Position numbers and translations under genes: made by a program
Source of the DNA: Alphaproteobacteria bacterium
GTDB taxonomy: Bacteria; Pseudomonadota; Alphaproteobacteria; Oceanibaculales; Oceanibaculaceae
Length of the DNA stretch: 64,000 bases
Direction: 5' to 3'
NCBI GenBank assembly: GCA_018823745.1
Contig: JAHJHR010000017.1
Coordinates: forward strand, 62,001 to 126,000
Shown here: positions 8,314 through 16,749 of the stretch, one piece after another
How the letters are laid out: the number at the start of each line of letters is the position of its first letter
Numbering within the stretch: the stretch's first letter is position 1
The notes under the pieces: generated by a model
Database searches by the model: none
What the model was told of the DNA's origin: nothing
What the model saw: only the letters and a program-made list of their open reading frames with translations

Positions 8314-9354
8314 CTACATCTTCCGGTGACGTTTTTCGATGCGGATCGCGATATCGGAGCCTTTGCGCCCCATCTTGCCGCCGAAAAGGGTGACGCTGCC
8401 GCAGCGCAGATCGATCTGCGAATCGGAATCGGCATCCAGCAGCATGCGGCTGCCGACCTTCCAGTTCAGCACATCGCCCAGCGAGACGGGCACTTCATCC
8501 AGCACTGCTTCCAGCTCGACATCGGTGTTCCACAACTCGGTCGCCAGATGGCTTTCCCAGATTGAATCGCGGCCGAATTTCTCGCCCATGAACATCTGCA
8601 GCAGCAATTCACGCACCGGTTCCAGCGTCGCATAGGGCAGCAGCAATTCCAGCCTTCCGCCGCGATCTTCCATGTCGATGCGCAGCCGCGCGACGATGGC
8701 GGCGTTGGCCGGGCGGGCGATGGTCGCGAAGCGCGGATTGGTCTCCAGCCGCTCGAAGCGGAAGGTCACCGGCGACAGCGGATCGAAGGCTGCCGACAGG
8801 TCGGACAGCACGACATTGATCAGGCGCTCGACCAGGTTGCGTTCGATGGTGGTGTAGGGCCGGCCCTCAATGCGCATCGCCGCTGTGCCGCGCCGGCCAC
8901 CGAGCAGCACGTCGACGATGGAGTAGATCATCGCCGAGTCGACCACCAGCAACCCGAAATTGTCCCATTCCTCCGCCTTGAACACGCCCAGCATGGCGGG
9001 CAGCGGGATGGAGTTCAGATAATCGCCGAAGCGGATCGAGTTGATGTTGTCGAGCGAGACCTCGACATTGTCCGAGGTGAAGTTGCGCAAGGATGTCGAC
9101 ATCATGCGCACCAGGCGGTCATAGACCACCTCCAGCATCGGCAGGCGTTCATAGGAGACGAGCGCCGAATTGACGATGGCGTGGATGCCGGAATTCTCGC
9201 CGTCGCCGGCACCATCCTCGTCGAATCCGAGCAGTGAGTCGATTTCCGCCTGGTTCAGGACGCGGGCTGTGCCGTCATCATCCATCCCCATATCGTCGTC
9301 ATCGGCACCTGCGGCGGCCCATTCATCGGCCAATGCGTCCTGATCGTCGCTCAT
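8314..9354 (-). CDS. fliM: flagellar motor switch protein FliM
   Basis: FliM joins the C-ring and receives CheY-P. The 346-aa protein begins with an acidic stretch and the CheY-binding helix LNQAEIDSLLGF (about residues 34-45), continues with the CheC-like middle domain (FGDYLNSIPLPAM, LLVVDSAMIYSIVDVLLGG) and ends with an SpoA/FliN-like domain (VPVSLGDVLNWKVGSRMLLD). Length and order are normal. ATG at 9354 follows GGAGG; a GTG lies three bases earlier. It is the second gene after fliL in a leftward unit. FliG and FliN are not in the window. Confidence 0.97.
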   Translation of the reverse strand: MSDDQDALADEWAAAGADDDDMGMDDDGTARVLNQAEIDSLLGFDEDGAGDGENSGIHAIVNSALVSYERLPMLEVVYDRLVRMMSTSLRNFTSDNVEVSLDNINSIRFGDYLNSIPLPAMLGVFKAEEWDNFGLLVVDSAMIYSIVDVLLGGRRGTAAMRIEGRPYTTIERNLVERLINVVLSDLSAAFDPLSPVTFRFERLETNPRFATIARPANAAIVARLRIDMEDRGGRLELLLPYATLEPVRELLLQMFMGEKFGRDSIWESHLATELWNTDVELEAVLDEVPVSLGDVLNWKVGSRMLLDADSDSQIDLRCGSVTLFGGKMGRKGSDIAIRIEKRHRKM

Positions 9355-9397
9355 CACGCCTCCATCGCGTGCAGGGTGCGGCTGTAGGAACCAGCCA

Positions 9398-9919
9398 TCA
9401 CTGCACCAGCATTTCGCGGAACAGCACGTCGCGCACCCGGGCCGGACGAACCGCCAGATTCACGCGCCGCAGCAATTCTTCCCGCAGCCGGTACATACCG
9501 GCCGATCCCTGCAGATCCTCGATCCTCAGCTCACGCAGATAGACCTGGAAATTATCGATGATGCGCGGCATCACCTCGTTGATGCGGCCGATATCCGCCG
9601 GATTCTGCAGCTCAAGACTGACATTCATCTTCAGGAAGGTGCTGCGGCGGCCGGCGCTGTTCAGATTGACGATGATCTCCGGCAAATCGAAAAAGACCGC
9701 CTGGGCCGGCGGTGGCGGTGGCGGTGCTTCCGAATCGGTGGAGGCCACGGTCGGCTTCGCCGGGCTCAGCATGCCGGACAGATAGACACCGACGCCGGCG
9801 CCAATCAGCAGGAGAAGAGGCAAAACGATAAAGAGAATCAGCTTCTTGCCGCTGAATTTCTTCTTCTTCGGACCCTCACCGCCGTCTTCGAAATCTTCGC
9901 CGATTGCGTCAGCCGCCAT
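9398..9919 (-). CDS. fliL: flagellar basal body-associated protein FliL
   Basis: FliL is an inner-membrane protein that surrounds and supports the stator. The 173-aa sequence shows a cytoplasmic acidic/Lys-rich N-terminus, one membrane helix (LILFIVLPLLLLIGAGVGVYL), a Pro-rich linker, and a periplasmic domain with IIVNLNSAG and the C-terminal RVRDVLFREMLVQ region typical of FliL. First gene of a leftward unit with fliM. A candidate sigma-54 promoter lies about 55 bases upstream at 9974-9989. Confidence 0.95.
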   Translation of the reverse strand: MAADAIGEDFEDGGEGPKKKKFSGKKLILFIVLPLLLLIGAGVGVYLSGMLSPAKPTVASTDSEAPPPPPPAQAVFFDLPEIIVNLNSAGRRSTFLKMNVSLELQNPADIGRINEVMPRIIDNFQVYLRELRIEDLQGSAGMYRLREELLRRVNLAVRPARVRDVLFREMLVQ

Positions 9920-9973
9920 CGTTCTATTCCATTCCCTATAACCCAGGCCGGCATAGCCCGTCGGTATTCACCA

Positions 9974-9989
9974 AGCAAAAGCCATGCCT
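9974..9989 (-). promoter_or_regulatory. candidate sigma-54 promoter of fliL-fliM unit
   Basis: On the minus strand the bases read AGGCATGGCTTTTGCT: GG at -24, GC at -12, with exact spacing and the preferred TTTTGC element. It faces fliL, 55 bases away. Confidence 0.65.
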
Positions 9990-10284
9990 CTTGTGCGTCA
10001 GCGCCGTCGATCCGCGAGCGGACCGTATCTTCGGCACAGTATGCTACACATCACCTTATACCATTTCGCGCCCGTCTTTAAAGCAGCGCTTGGAATACCG
10101 ACCGCAACAGCTTGTCGGTCAATACGCAGCCACCCCGTCATCTTGTGGCCTGCCGCCACCCGGCCTGTATTTTCCCGCGGCGCTGGACAAATTTTGCCGG
10201 GCAGCTTCTGCCGTCCTGCCCCGTCAGCCACTCCAATCCCATCGAAACCCCACGAAACCCCAGCATTTCTGCGGATTATCCATC

Positions 10285-10300
10285 TGGCACACGGCATGCA
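10285..10300 (+). promoter_or_regulatory. candidate sigma-54 promoter of flgF unit
   Basis: TGGCACACGGCATGCA matches the -24 TGGCAC and -12 GC elements with correct spacing. It faces flgF, whose start is 75 bases downstream, giving a leader of roughly 64 bases. Confidence 0.7.
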
Positions 10301-10374
10301 TCTACTCTCCCGAACGAAAATGCAGGTCCGCTCGGGCAACACCGACCGGCCTGGTCGTAGGAGAAAGAAGTCCG

Positions 10375-11103
10375 ATGGAAAACGCTTCCTATATCGCTTT
10401 GTCGAAGCAGATGGGCCTGCAGCGCGAATTGTCCGCGCTGGCGAATAACGTCGCCAATGCCAATACGACAGGCTTCAAGGGCCAGCGGGTTCTGTTCGAG
10501 GAATATCTGGAGCAGCCCCGCATCGGCGAGAAGCTCTCCTATGTTCTCGACCGGGCGATGGCCTTCGATTTCAGTGAAGGCCCGCTGCAGAGCACCGGCA
10601 ACACTTTCGACCTGTCGATCACCGGCCAGGGCTTCTTCGTCGTCGATACGCCGGGCGGCCCGCGCTACACCCGCACCGGCACCTTCAAGCCGGACCAGGA
10701 TGGCAACCTCGTCACCACCGAGGGTTATCCGGTTCTGGACGAGAACAACAACCCGCTTTCCGTGCCGCTCGACCAGGGGGCGCTGACCATCGACTCCCTC
10801 GGTTTCATCCGGACCCGGGACGGTGCCGAAATCGCCCGCATGCAGATCGTGGAATTCGAATTTCCGCAGGCGATGCAGCGGGCCGGCAGCAATCTGTTCA
10901 TCTCCATGGGAGAGCCGCTGGAAGCCCAGACCGCGAAAGTGGTCCAGGGCGCCCTTGAAGGCTCCAACGTCAACACGCTGTCCGAGATGAGCCGGATGAT
11001 CGAAGTCCATCGCAGCTATGAGCGGGCCTCGAACGTGATCCAGCAGGAACATGACCGCATGCGGGACGGCATCCGCCGCCTCGGCAAGCCGGTCAACGCC
11101 TGA
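10375..11103 (+). CDS. flgF: flagellar basal-body rod protein FlgF
   Basis: A proximal rod protein of 242 aa. It has the N-terminal rod signature MGLQRELSALANNVANANTT and the matching C-terminal helix with NVNTLSEMSRMIEVHRSYE used for coiled-coil packing; the middle contains FFVVDTPGG and YTRTGTF typical of FlgF/FlgG. ATG at 10375 has a good GGAGA site; the frame stays open 470 bases upstream but that part has no rod features. It is followed by flgG after 54 bases. A candidate sigma-54 promoter lies upstream. Confidence 0.97.
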   Translation: MENASYIALSKQMGLQRELSALANNVANANTTGFKGQRVLFEEYLEQPRIGEKLSYVLDRAMAFDFSEGPLQSTGNTFDLSITGQGFFVVDTPGGPRYTRTGTFKPDQDGNLVTTEGYPVLDENNNPLSVPLDQGALTIDSLGFIRTRDGAEIARMQIVEFEFPQAMQRAGSNLFISMGEPLEAQTAKVVQGALEGSNVNTLSEMSRMIEVHRSYERASNVIQQEHDRMRDGIRRLGKPVNA

Positions 11104-11157
11104 TCAGACGACCGACGCACACGCAGATAACGACGCCTAGAAAACGGAGCAAAGACA

Positions 11158-11943
11158 ATGCGAGCCCTTAATATTGCAGCCACCGGCATGCAGGCGCAGC
11201 AGCTGAATGTGGAGGTCATCTCCAACAACATCGCCAATATGAGCACGGTTGGCTTCAAGCGGCTGCGCCCTGAATTCCAGGATCTGCTGTACCAGGATCT
11301 GCGCCGTGTCGGCTCGCAATCCTCCGATCAGGGCCAGGTGGTTCCCTCGGGCCTGCAGATCGGCGTCGGTGTGCGCGCCGCGGCGACCTACCGTATCAAC
11401 GAGCAGGGCAATCTGCTGCTCACCGACAACCAGCTCGATGTCGCCATCCAGGGCGAAGGCATGTTCCGCATCGAACTGCCGAATGGCGAGATCGCCTATA
11501 CCCGTGACGGCTCCTTCCAGCTCAGCCCGGAAGGCCAGCTGGTGACCGCCGATGGTTTCCTGGTACAGCCGGCCATCGCCGTGCCGCAGGATGCCGTGTC
11601 GGTGACGATCAATGCCAGCGGCGAGGTCCTTGCCAAGCTGGACAATCAGGTCCAGCTGCAGAATCTCGGCCGCATCGATCTCGCCATGTTCCCGAACATG
11701 GCCGGTCTGGAGAGCATCGGCAGCAATTTGCTGATCGAAACCCCGGCCTCCGGTGCCGCCGTGGCGGCCAATCCGGGCGAACCCGGCTTCGGCACGCTGC
11801 TGCAGGGCTTCCTGGAGACCTCGAACGTGAACCCGGTCACGGAAATCACCGCGCTGATCACCGCCCAGCGCGCCTACGAAATGAATTCCAAGGTCATCGA
11901 GGCGACCGACCAGATGATGCAGACGGTTACCCGCCTGCGCTAA
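11158..11943 (+). CDS. flgG: flagellar distal rod protein FlgG
   Basis: FlgG forms the distal rod. At 261 aa it is the normal length. It starts MRALNIAATGMQAQQLNVEV with the NNIANMSTVGFKR motif, has the longer FlgG insertion (QSSDQGQVVPSGLQIGVGV, about residues 56-75) that distinguishes FlgG from FlgF, and ends with the EITALITAQRAYEMNSKVIE helix and a QTVTRLR tail. Second gene of the flgFGAH unit, 54 bases after flgF and 27 before flgA, with GGAG in front of the ATG. Confidence 0.98.
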   Translation: MRALNIAATGMQAQQLNVEVISNNIANMSTVGFKRLRPEFQDLLYQDLRRVGSQSSDQGQVVPSGLQIGVGVRAAATYRINEQGNLLLTDNQLDVAIQGEGMFRIELPNGEIAYTRDGSFQLSPEGQLVTADGFLVQPAIAVPQDAVSVTINASGEVLAKLDNQVQLQNLGRIDLAMFPNMAGLESIGSNLLIETPASGAAVAANPGEPGFGTLLQGFLETSNVNPVTEITALITAQRAYEMNSKVIEATDQMMQTVTRLR

Positions 11944-11970
11944 TCGCCGCCCCGTAGAAGGAGATCCACC

Positions 11971-12993
11971 ATGCGCCGCACCATTCGCCCCCTGCTTCTC
12001 GCCACCCTGCTCGCCGCCGGCGTTTCAGCGATTGCGCTTCAGGCACAGGCCGCGTCAACCGCTGCCGCGAATGGCGGCCGGCCTGTCGCAGCGGCGGCGG
12101 CGCTGCTGCCGGTCTCCCTGCAGACCACAACCATGATCCATGGCCAGTCGATCCGGCTGAGCGATCTGTTCGCCGGCATCGAAAAGGCCAATGATATCGA
12201 GGTCGACCGCGCCCCCCTGCCCGGCGAGCGCCGCATCTACACGGCAAGCGCGCTGCACCGCCTGGCCCAGACCCATGGGCTGGACTGGCGGCCGAACAGC
12301 CCGCTGGACAAGGTGGCGATCGAGCGCGCCAGCCTCGTCGTGCCGATTGCCGATGTCGAGCGCGCCATGCGGGATGCGCTGATTGATCAGGGCGTCTCGA
12401 ACGAGATTGAGGTCTCTATCTACAACCGGGCCCTGCGGCTGCATATCGCGACCGATGCGCAGATGGACATGGCCATCGACCAGCTGTCCTACGACACCCG
12501 CACGCAGCGCTTCCAGGCTTCCGTCACGGTTCCGGCCGGCGATCCGGAGGCCCAGACCCAGCAGGTCAGCGGCCGGTTCCACAGCCTGGTCTCCGTGCCT
12601 GTCCTGGCACGCTCCATCCTGCCGGGCGATGTGATCCGGGACAGCGACATTGCCTGGAAGCAGGTGCGCACCGCACAGCTGTCCGGCTCGGTCGTCTCCC
12701 AGCCGGAAGAACTGGTCGGCCTGATCCCGCGCCGGCCGCTCGCCGTCAACCAGCCGATCCGCACCACTGACGTGAAGCCGAACATTTTGGCCAAGCGGGG
12801 CGACCGGGTGACGATCATTGCCGTCACCCCGATGATGCGCCTGACCGCGCTGGGCATCGCACAGGAAAGCGGTGCTGAAGGCGATGTGATCCGGGTGACC
12901 AACATCATCAGCAAGAAAACCGTTACGGGCCTGGTTACCGGCCCGAACACGGTGGAAGTCCTGAGCGGCCGCGGCCAGCTGGCCTCAAACTGA
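11971..12993 (+). CDS. flgA: flagellar basal body P-ring formation chaperone FlgA
   Basis: FlgA is a periplasmic chaperone for P-ring assembly by FlgI. The 340-aa protein has a signal peptide (cleavage near LQAQAAS, about residue 28), an N-terminal region specific to the longer alphaproteobacterial FlgA, and a C-terminal SAF-type domain with VPVLARSILPGDVIRDSDIAW and RRPLAVNQPIR, then DRVTIIAVTPMMRLTALGIAQ. The ATG follows an excellent GAAGGAG site. Position between flgG and flgH matches the usual order. Confidence 0.95.
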   Translation: MRRTIRPLLLATLLAAGVSAIALQAQAASTAAANGGRPVAAAAALLPVSLQTTTMIHGQSIRLSDLFAGIEKANDIEVDRAPLPGERRIYTASALHRLAQTHGLDWRPNSPLDKVAIERASLVVPIADVERAMRDALIDQGVSNEIEVSIYNRALRLHIATDAQMDMAIDQLSYDTRTQRFQASVTVPAGDPEAQTQQVSGRFHSLVSVPVLARSILPGDVIRDSDIAWKQVRTAQLSGSVVSQPEELVGLIPRRPLAVNQPIRTTDVKPNILAKRGDRVTIIAVTPMMRLTALGIAQESGAEGDVIRVTNIISKKTVTGLVTGPNTVEVLSGRGQLASN

Positions 12994-13022
12994 TACGACC
13001 GAGCATAAGGAAGCATTCCATC

Positions 13023-13793
13023 ATGACCCGCTCGACCACTCTTCTCCCCCGCAAGGCCGGCCTGCTCGCCTGCACCGCGCTGATCGCCCTTGGCCTGTCG
13101 GCCTGCAACACCGCAGACCGCCTTGCCAATATTGGCAAGGAACCAGGCCTGTCCGGGATCGACAACCCGACCCAGGCCAAGGATTACCGGCCGGTCAGCC
13201 TGCCAATGCCGGCGACCCGGCCGCAGATCCGCCAGGCGAATTCGCTCTGGACCGTCGGCTCGCGCGCCTTCTTCAAGGATCAGCGCGCCGCTCAGGTCGG
13301 CGATCTGATCACCGTCATCATCGAGATTGCCGACGACGCCAATCTGCGCAACACCACCCAGCGTACCCGGAGCAATACCGAGGATGCCGGCCTGACCGGG
13401 CTGTTCGGCCTGGAAGCCGAGCTGGGCAAGGTGCTGCCCGACGCGGTGAACCCCGGCAATCTGCTGGGCCTGGAAAGCGGCAGCAGCAGCACCGGCGCCG
13501 GCACGATCAACCGCAGCGAGGCGATCAACCTGCGGATCGCTGCCGTGATCGTCCAGAAACTGCCGAATGGCAACATGGTGCTGCAGGGCCGGCAGGAAGT
13601 GCGCGTGAACTACGAAGTGCGCGAACTGGTCGTCGGCGGCGTCATCCGCCAGGAGGATATCAGCGCCACCAACACCATCGAATATGACCGCCTGGCCGAA
13701 GCCCGGATCGCCTATGGCGGCCGGGGCCACATCACAGATGTGCAGCAGCCCCGCTACGGCCAGCAGGTCTTCGACGTCATCATGCCGTTCTAA
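13023..13793 (+). CDS. flgH: flagellar L-ring lipoprotein FlgH
   Basis: FlgH forms the outer-membrane L-ring. The 256-aa protein carries a lipoprotein signal with lipobox LSAC (Cys at about residue 29). It then shows the family motifs SLWTVGSRAFFKDQRAAQVGD, LITVIIEI, the SEAINLRIAAVIVQKLPNGNMVLQG core and a C-terminal VRELVVGGVIR segment. Last gene of the flgFGAH unit, followed by a strong hairpin terminator. Confidence 0.97.
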   Translation: MTRSTTLLPRKAGLLACTALIALGLSACNTADRLANIGKEPGLSGIDNPTQAKDYRPVSLPMPATRPQIRQANSLWTVGSRAFFKDQRAAQVGDLITVIIEIADDANLRNTTQRTRSNTEDAGLTGLFGLEAELGKVLPDAVNPGNLLGLESGSSSTGAGTINRSEAINLRIAAVIVQKLPNGNMVLQGRQEVRVNYEVRELVVGGVIRQEDISATNTIEYDRLAEARIAYGGRGHITDVQQPRYGQQVFDVIMPF

Positions 13794-13900
13794 CCGGCGG
13801 CATGATCGCCCCGGCAGAAGGCCGGGGCAGCCGGAACCAGAGAATTCCGGTCGGCAGAATGCCAGCACAGACCCGATATTCGGCCAGCAGAATGCTGGTC

Positions 13901-13943
13901 AGAAGGGCCGCTCCCCGTTGATGGATTCAGGGGCGGCCCTTCT
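13901..13943 (+). terminator. Rho-independent terminator after flgH
   Basis: Arms AGAAGGGCCGC-TCCCC and GGGGCGGCCCTTCT around a short loop, followed by TTTCT. It lies about 110 bases after flgH and closes the flgFGAH unit. Confidence 0.75.
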
Positions 13944-13961
13944 TTCTGTCAGACGCATGAA

Positions 13962-13991
13962 AAAAGGCCGCCTTTTGCAAGACGGCCTTTT
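13962..13991. terminator. bidirectional terminator between flgH and dksA-like gene
   Basis: AAAAGGCCG and CGGCCTTTT form a stem with A-run on one side and T-run on the other, so it can end transcription from both strands. It lies 20 bases after the dksA-like stop. Confidence 0.7.
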
Positions 13992-14011
13992 CTTATGTCA
14001 CTCGCGAAAAC

Positions 14012-14434
14012 TCAATCGTCGCGGTGGGTCCGCTCCATGCGCTCGTGGCGTTCCTGGGCCTCCAGGCTGAGCGTGGCATTCGGGCGGGCTTCGAGACGGC
14101 GCAGGCTGATCGGCTCGCCGGTTTCCTCGCAATACCCATAGGTGTCGTTGTCGATGCGTTCCAGCGCCGCGTCGATCTTGCCAAGCAGCTTGCGTTCCCG
14201 GTCGCGGGTCCGAAGCTCAATGGCATGGTCGGTTTCCAGCGACGCCCGGTCAGCCATATCGGGCTGCTGCAGATTTTCCTGACTCAGATGGCTCAAGGTC
14301 TGACCGGCTTCGGTCAGTATTTCATTCCGCCAGCGAAGCAGCCTTTGACGAAAATATTCGCGCTGCATCGGGTTCATGAATGGCTCGTCCTCGGACGGCC
14401 TGTAATCAGGCGGCAGCAAAGGTGATGCGGACAT
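14012..14434 (-). CDS. DksA/TraR-family protein with reduced zinc site
   Basis: DksA-type proteins enter the secondary channel of RNA polymerase and work with ppGpp. The 140-aa protein has the coiled-coil region (MQREYFRQRLLRWRNEILTE and later DRERKLLGKIDAALERI) and the end of the globular domain with YGYCEETGEPI and RRLEARPNA. The zinc-finger position normally filled by four Cys has only the first one here: C-x-x-T, then A-x-x-S instead of C-x-x-C. A zinc-poor fold like the two-Cys DksA2 proteins is therefore likely. ATG at 14434 follows GGAG. It lies between flgH and fliX on the opposite strand, so a role in flagellar transcription is a reasonable guess. I leave the symbol empty because several paralogues exist in such genomes. 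Confidence 0.88.
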   Translation of the reverse strand: MSASPLLPPDYRPSEDEPFMNPMQREYFRQRLLRWRNEILTEAGQTLSHLSQENLQQPDMADRASLETDHAIELRTRDRERKLLGKIDAALERIDNDTYGYCEETGEPISLRRLEARPNATLSLEAQERHERMERTHRDD

Positions 14435-14583
14435 TCACTACTCCACGCTGCATGTATCAGAAGCGCGCGGAGTATACGGAGCGAACCTATCTGGAACAAG
14501 CGCAAGTTTGTCTTTTAGCAAACTTCGTAAGCTATTGTAATAACACTGAAATTTTCAATATCTCTAATATATGACCCAGAAAG

Positions 14584-14991
14584 TCACTTTATCTGGTCAA
14601 GCTTTGCCAGCTCAACCTTCACCCGCAGGTCGATCTCATCCAGGATTTCGACGAGCCGGGGATCGATGATTGCCTCCCGCTGCCGGTCGACCATCTGGGC
14701 CAGCTGCTGCAGGCGGCTTTCCGGGATCGAGCCCAGCAATAACCCATGGCGGATTTCATCCAGGCGGGACAGCAAATCCTCGCCATGCCTACGGGCCCGG
14801 CGCTCCGGCTGCTCATCCACTTCCTGAACGGAGAAAACGGAATCGCTGGGGCGGATACCCGTAATGCCTGCGGCATCCCCGGCATCGCCAGTCTCGCTGA
14901 GATGGCGTGCGAATTGCGCCCCCTGCCCCTTGGACTTGTCAGCCTTGCGGGTGGAGTCTGTTCGCACGGTGCCTGTCTGATTGACCTTCAT
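14584..14991 (-). CDS. fliX: flagellar assembly regulator FliX
   Basis: In Caulobacter FliX binds the sigma-54 activator FlbD and couples its activity to assembly of early flagellar parts. This 135-aa protein has a basic, variable N-terminus and the conserved C-terminal block: HGEDLLSRLDEIRHGLLLG, LQQLAQMVDRQR and LVEILDEIDLRVKVELAKL. It is divergent from flgI, the same arrangement described in Caulobacter. ATG at 14991 has GGAG at good distance. FlbD itself is not in the window. Confidence 0.9.
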   Translation of the reverse strand: MKVNQTGTVRTDSTRKADKSKGQGAQFARHLSETGDAGDAAGITGIRPSDSVFSVQEVDEQPERRARRHGEDLLSRLDEIRHGLLLGSIPESRLQQLAQMVDRQREAIIDPRLVEILDEIDLRVKVELAKLDQIK

Positions 14992-15205
14992 CCGAGCTCC
15001 GTTTCCATATGCCTGTATATCGTGTTTGAAAGGCCACTATCAACACATTACGCCTGCCATCCTCTGGGCAGATTTTGCCGCCCTGACATCCCCGGCAGGC
15101 AGGCTTTACCGCCCACCGTGGCCCTCTCACCACTGACTATGGGTATAGCCGACGGTAATTCCATCCGATTTCCGCCAGATTCCGATGTTTTCCTGACATC
15201 GAGAC

Positions 15206-15221
15206 TGGCACGGTTTTCGCT
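15206..15221 (+). promoter_or_regulatory. candidate sigma-54 promoter of flgI unit
   Basis: TGGCACGGTTTTCGCT contains a full TGGCACG -24 element and a GC -12 element at exact spacing. It lies 66 bases before the flgI start. Among the sites in the window this is one of the closest to consensus. Confidence 0.75.
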
Positions 15222-15271
15222 TATAGCCTCTGGAAAGAATTGTTCAGGGCGAAAGCCCATAGGGGATTGCG

Positions 15272-16414
15272 ATGATGGTTCACGCGCTACAGACAACCTT
15301 CCGCCGCGCCGTTTCGGCCCTCATGGTTGCCGGCATGGCCCTGGCATCCTTCAGTCAGCCGGCACTCGCCAATTCGCGGATCAAGGATATCGCCAGCTTC
15401 GAGGGCGTGCGCGAGAACATCCTGGTCGGCTATGGCCTGGTGGTCGGGCTGAACGGCACCGGCGACGATCTACGCAAATCCGTCTTCACCCGGGAGAGCC
15501 TGGTCGGCATGCTGGAGCGCCTGGGCGTGAATGCCCGCGACAACCGGCTGGAAGTGGACAACATCGCCGCCGTCATGGTGACCGCGGTGCTGCCGCCCTT
15601 CTCGCGCCAGGGCACGAAGATCGATGTCAGCATCTCAACCATCGGCGACGCCAGCAATCTGCTGGGCGGCACGCTGCTGGTCACCCCGATGATCGCCGCC
15701 GATGGCGAGGTCTATGCCGTTGCTCAGGGGCCGATTGCGGTGTCCGGCTTTGCCGCCCAGGGGGCTGCTTCCTCTGTTACGCGCGGCGTGCCGACCGCCG
15801 GCCGCATCGCCAATGGCGCCATCGTCGAACGCGAAGTGCCGTTCCAGATGGCCCAGATGGAAACCGTGAATGTCGCCCTGCGCAATCCGGACTTCACCAC
15901 GGCCCGGCGCATCGCGCAGGCGGTGAATGCCTTTATCGGCCAGCCCATCGCCCAGCCGCTTGATCCCGGCACGGTACGCATGACAATTCCGTCGAACTAC
16001 ACCAACAACGCGGTCGGCCTGATCACCGATATCGAGCAGCTGCGGGTATCTCCGGACCAGGTCGCCAAGGTGGTGATCGACGAGAAATCCGGCGTCATCG
16101 TGATGGGCGAGAATGTCCGCATCAATACGGTCGCGATTGCCCAGGGCAATCTGACCATCCGCATCACCGAAACCCCGCAGGTCTCGCAGCCCAATCCGTT
16201 CTCGCAGGGCGGCCAGACCGTCGTGGTGCCCCGCACCCAGATCGATATCCAGGAGGATGAAAACCGCCGCCTGACCGTGCTGCCCTCCGGCGTGACGCTT
16301 CAGGAGCTGGTCGATGGGCTGAACGCCCTGGGCGTCGGTCCGCGCGACATGATTTCCATCCTGCAGGCGATCAAGGCTTCGGGCGCGCTGCAAGCCGATA
16401 TCGAGATCATCTGA
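15272..16414 (+). CDS. flgI: flagellar P-ring protein FlgI
   Basis: FlgI forms the P-ring around the rod in the periplasm. The 380-aa protein has a signal peptide ending QPALA-N (about residue 34) and the conserved SRIKDIASFEGVRENILVGY, GLNGTGDD, IDVSISTIGDASNLLGG and C-terminal TLQELVDGLNALGVGPRDMI blocks. ATG at 15272 or 15275 follows AGGGGAT. The stop overlaps the flgJ start (TGATG). Confidence 0.98.
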   Translation: MMVHALQTTFRRAVSALMVAGMALASFSQPALANSRIKDIASFEGVRENILVGYGLVVGLNGTGDDLRKSVFTRESLVGMLERLGVNARDNRLEVDNIAAVMVTAVLPPFSRQGTKIDVSISTIGDASNLLGGTLLVTPMIAADGEVYAVAQGPIAVSGFAAQGAASSVTRGVPTAGRIANGAIVEREVPFQMAQMETVNVALRNPDFTTARRIAQAVNAFIGQPIAQPLDPGTVRMTIPSNYTNNAVGLITDIEQLRVSPDQVAKVVIDEKSGVIVMGENVRINTVAIAQGNLTIRITETPQVSQPNPFSQGGQTVVVPRTQIDIQEDENRRLTVLPSGVTLQELVDGLNALGVGPRDMISILQAIKASGALQADIEII

Positions 16415-16749
16415 TGAGCGCCCTTTCCTCCCTGTCATCCGCAGCCGGCGATGCCGGCATGGTGACCGACCAGGCGACCGGGCGCCTGCCGACGATCGAC
16501 AAGAAGATGAGCCCGGACAAGATCCGCAAGACGGCCGAGGATTTTGAAGCCGTCTTCATCGCCGAGATGTTCAAGCCGATGTTCGACACGATTTCGACCG
16601 ACGGCATGTTCAGCGGCGGCGCCGCCGAAGGCATCTGGCGCTCAATGATGGTTCAGGAATTCGGCAAGTCGGTCGCCCAGCAGGGCGGTCTTGGCCTTGC
16701 CGATCACATACAGGCAGCAATGTTGAGAATGCAGGAGACACAGCCATGA
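16414..16749 (+). CDS. flgJ: rod-binding protein FlgJ (short form)
   Basis: A 111-aa protein equal to the N-terminal rod-capping domain of FlgJ. It contains KIRKTAEDFEAVFIAEMFKPMF and the GGAAEGIWRSMMVQEFGKSVA block. The C-terminal muramidase domain found in gammaproteobacteria is absent, which is usual in alphaproteobacteria; a separate lytic enzyme must open the wall. Overlaps flgI upstream and the FlgN-like gene downstream, so the three are probably cotranslated. Confidence 0.93.
   Translation: MSALSSLSSAAGDAGMVTDQATGRLPTIDKKMSPDKIRKTAEDFEAVFIAEMFKPMFDTISTDGMFSGGAAEGIWRSMMVQEFGKSVAQQGGLGLADHIQAAMLRMQETQP

Larger units (their letters stand above)
9920..10374. other. divergent control region between fliL and flgF
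   Basis: A 455-base non-coding stretch between two divergent flagellar units. It holds a leftward and a rightward candidate sigma-54 promoter about 300 bases apart. The space between would suit upstream binding of an enhancer-binding activator such as FlbD, but I could not identify a certain activator site. The rightward frame stays open through part of this region, giving a misleading long version of FlgF. Confidence 0.6.

Noticed and set aside
10181..10197. Sigma-54-like TGGACAAATTTTGC upstream of flgF
   Set aside because: The GG-to-GC distance is one base too short; the site at 10285 fits better.
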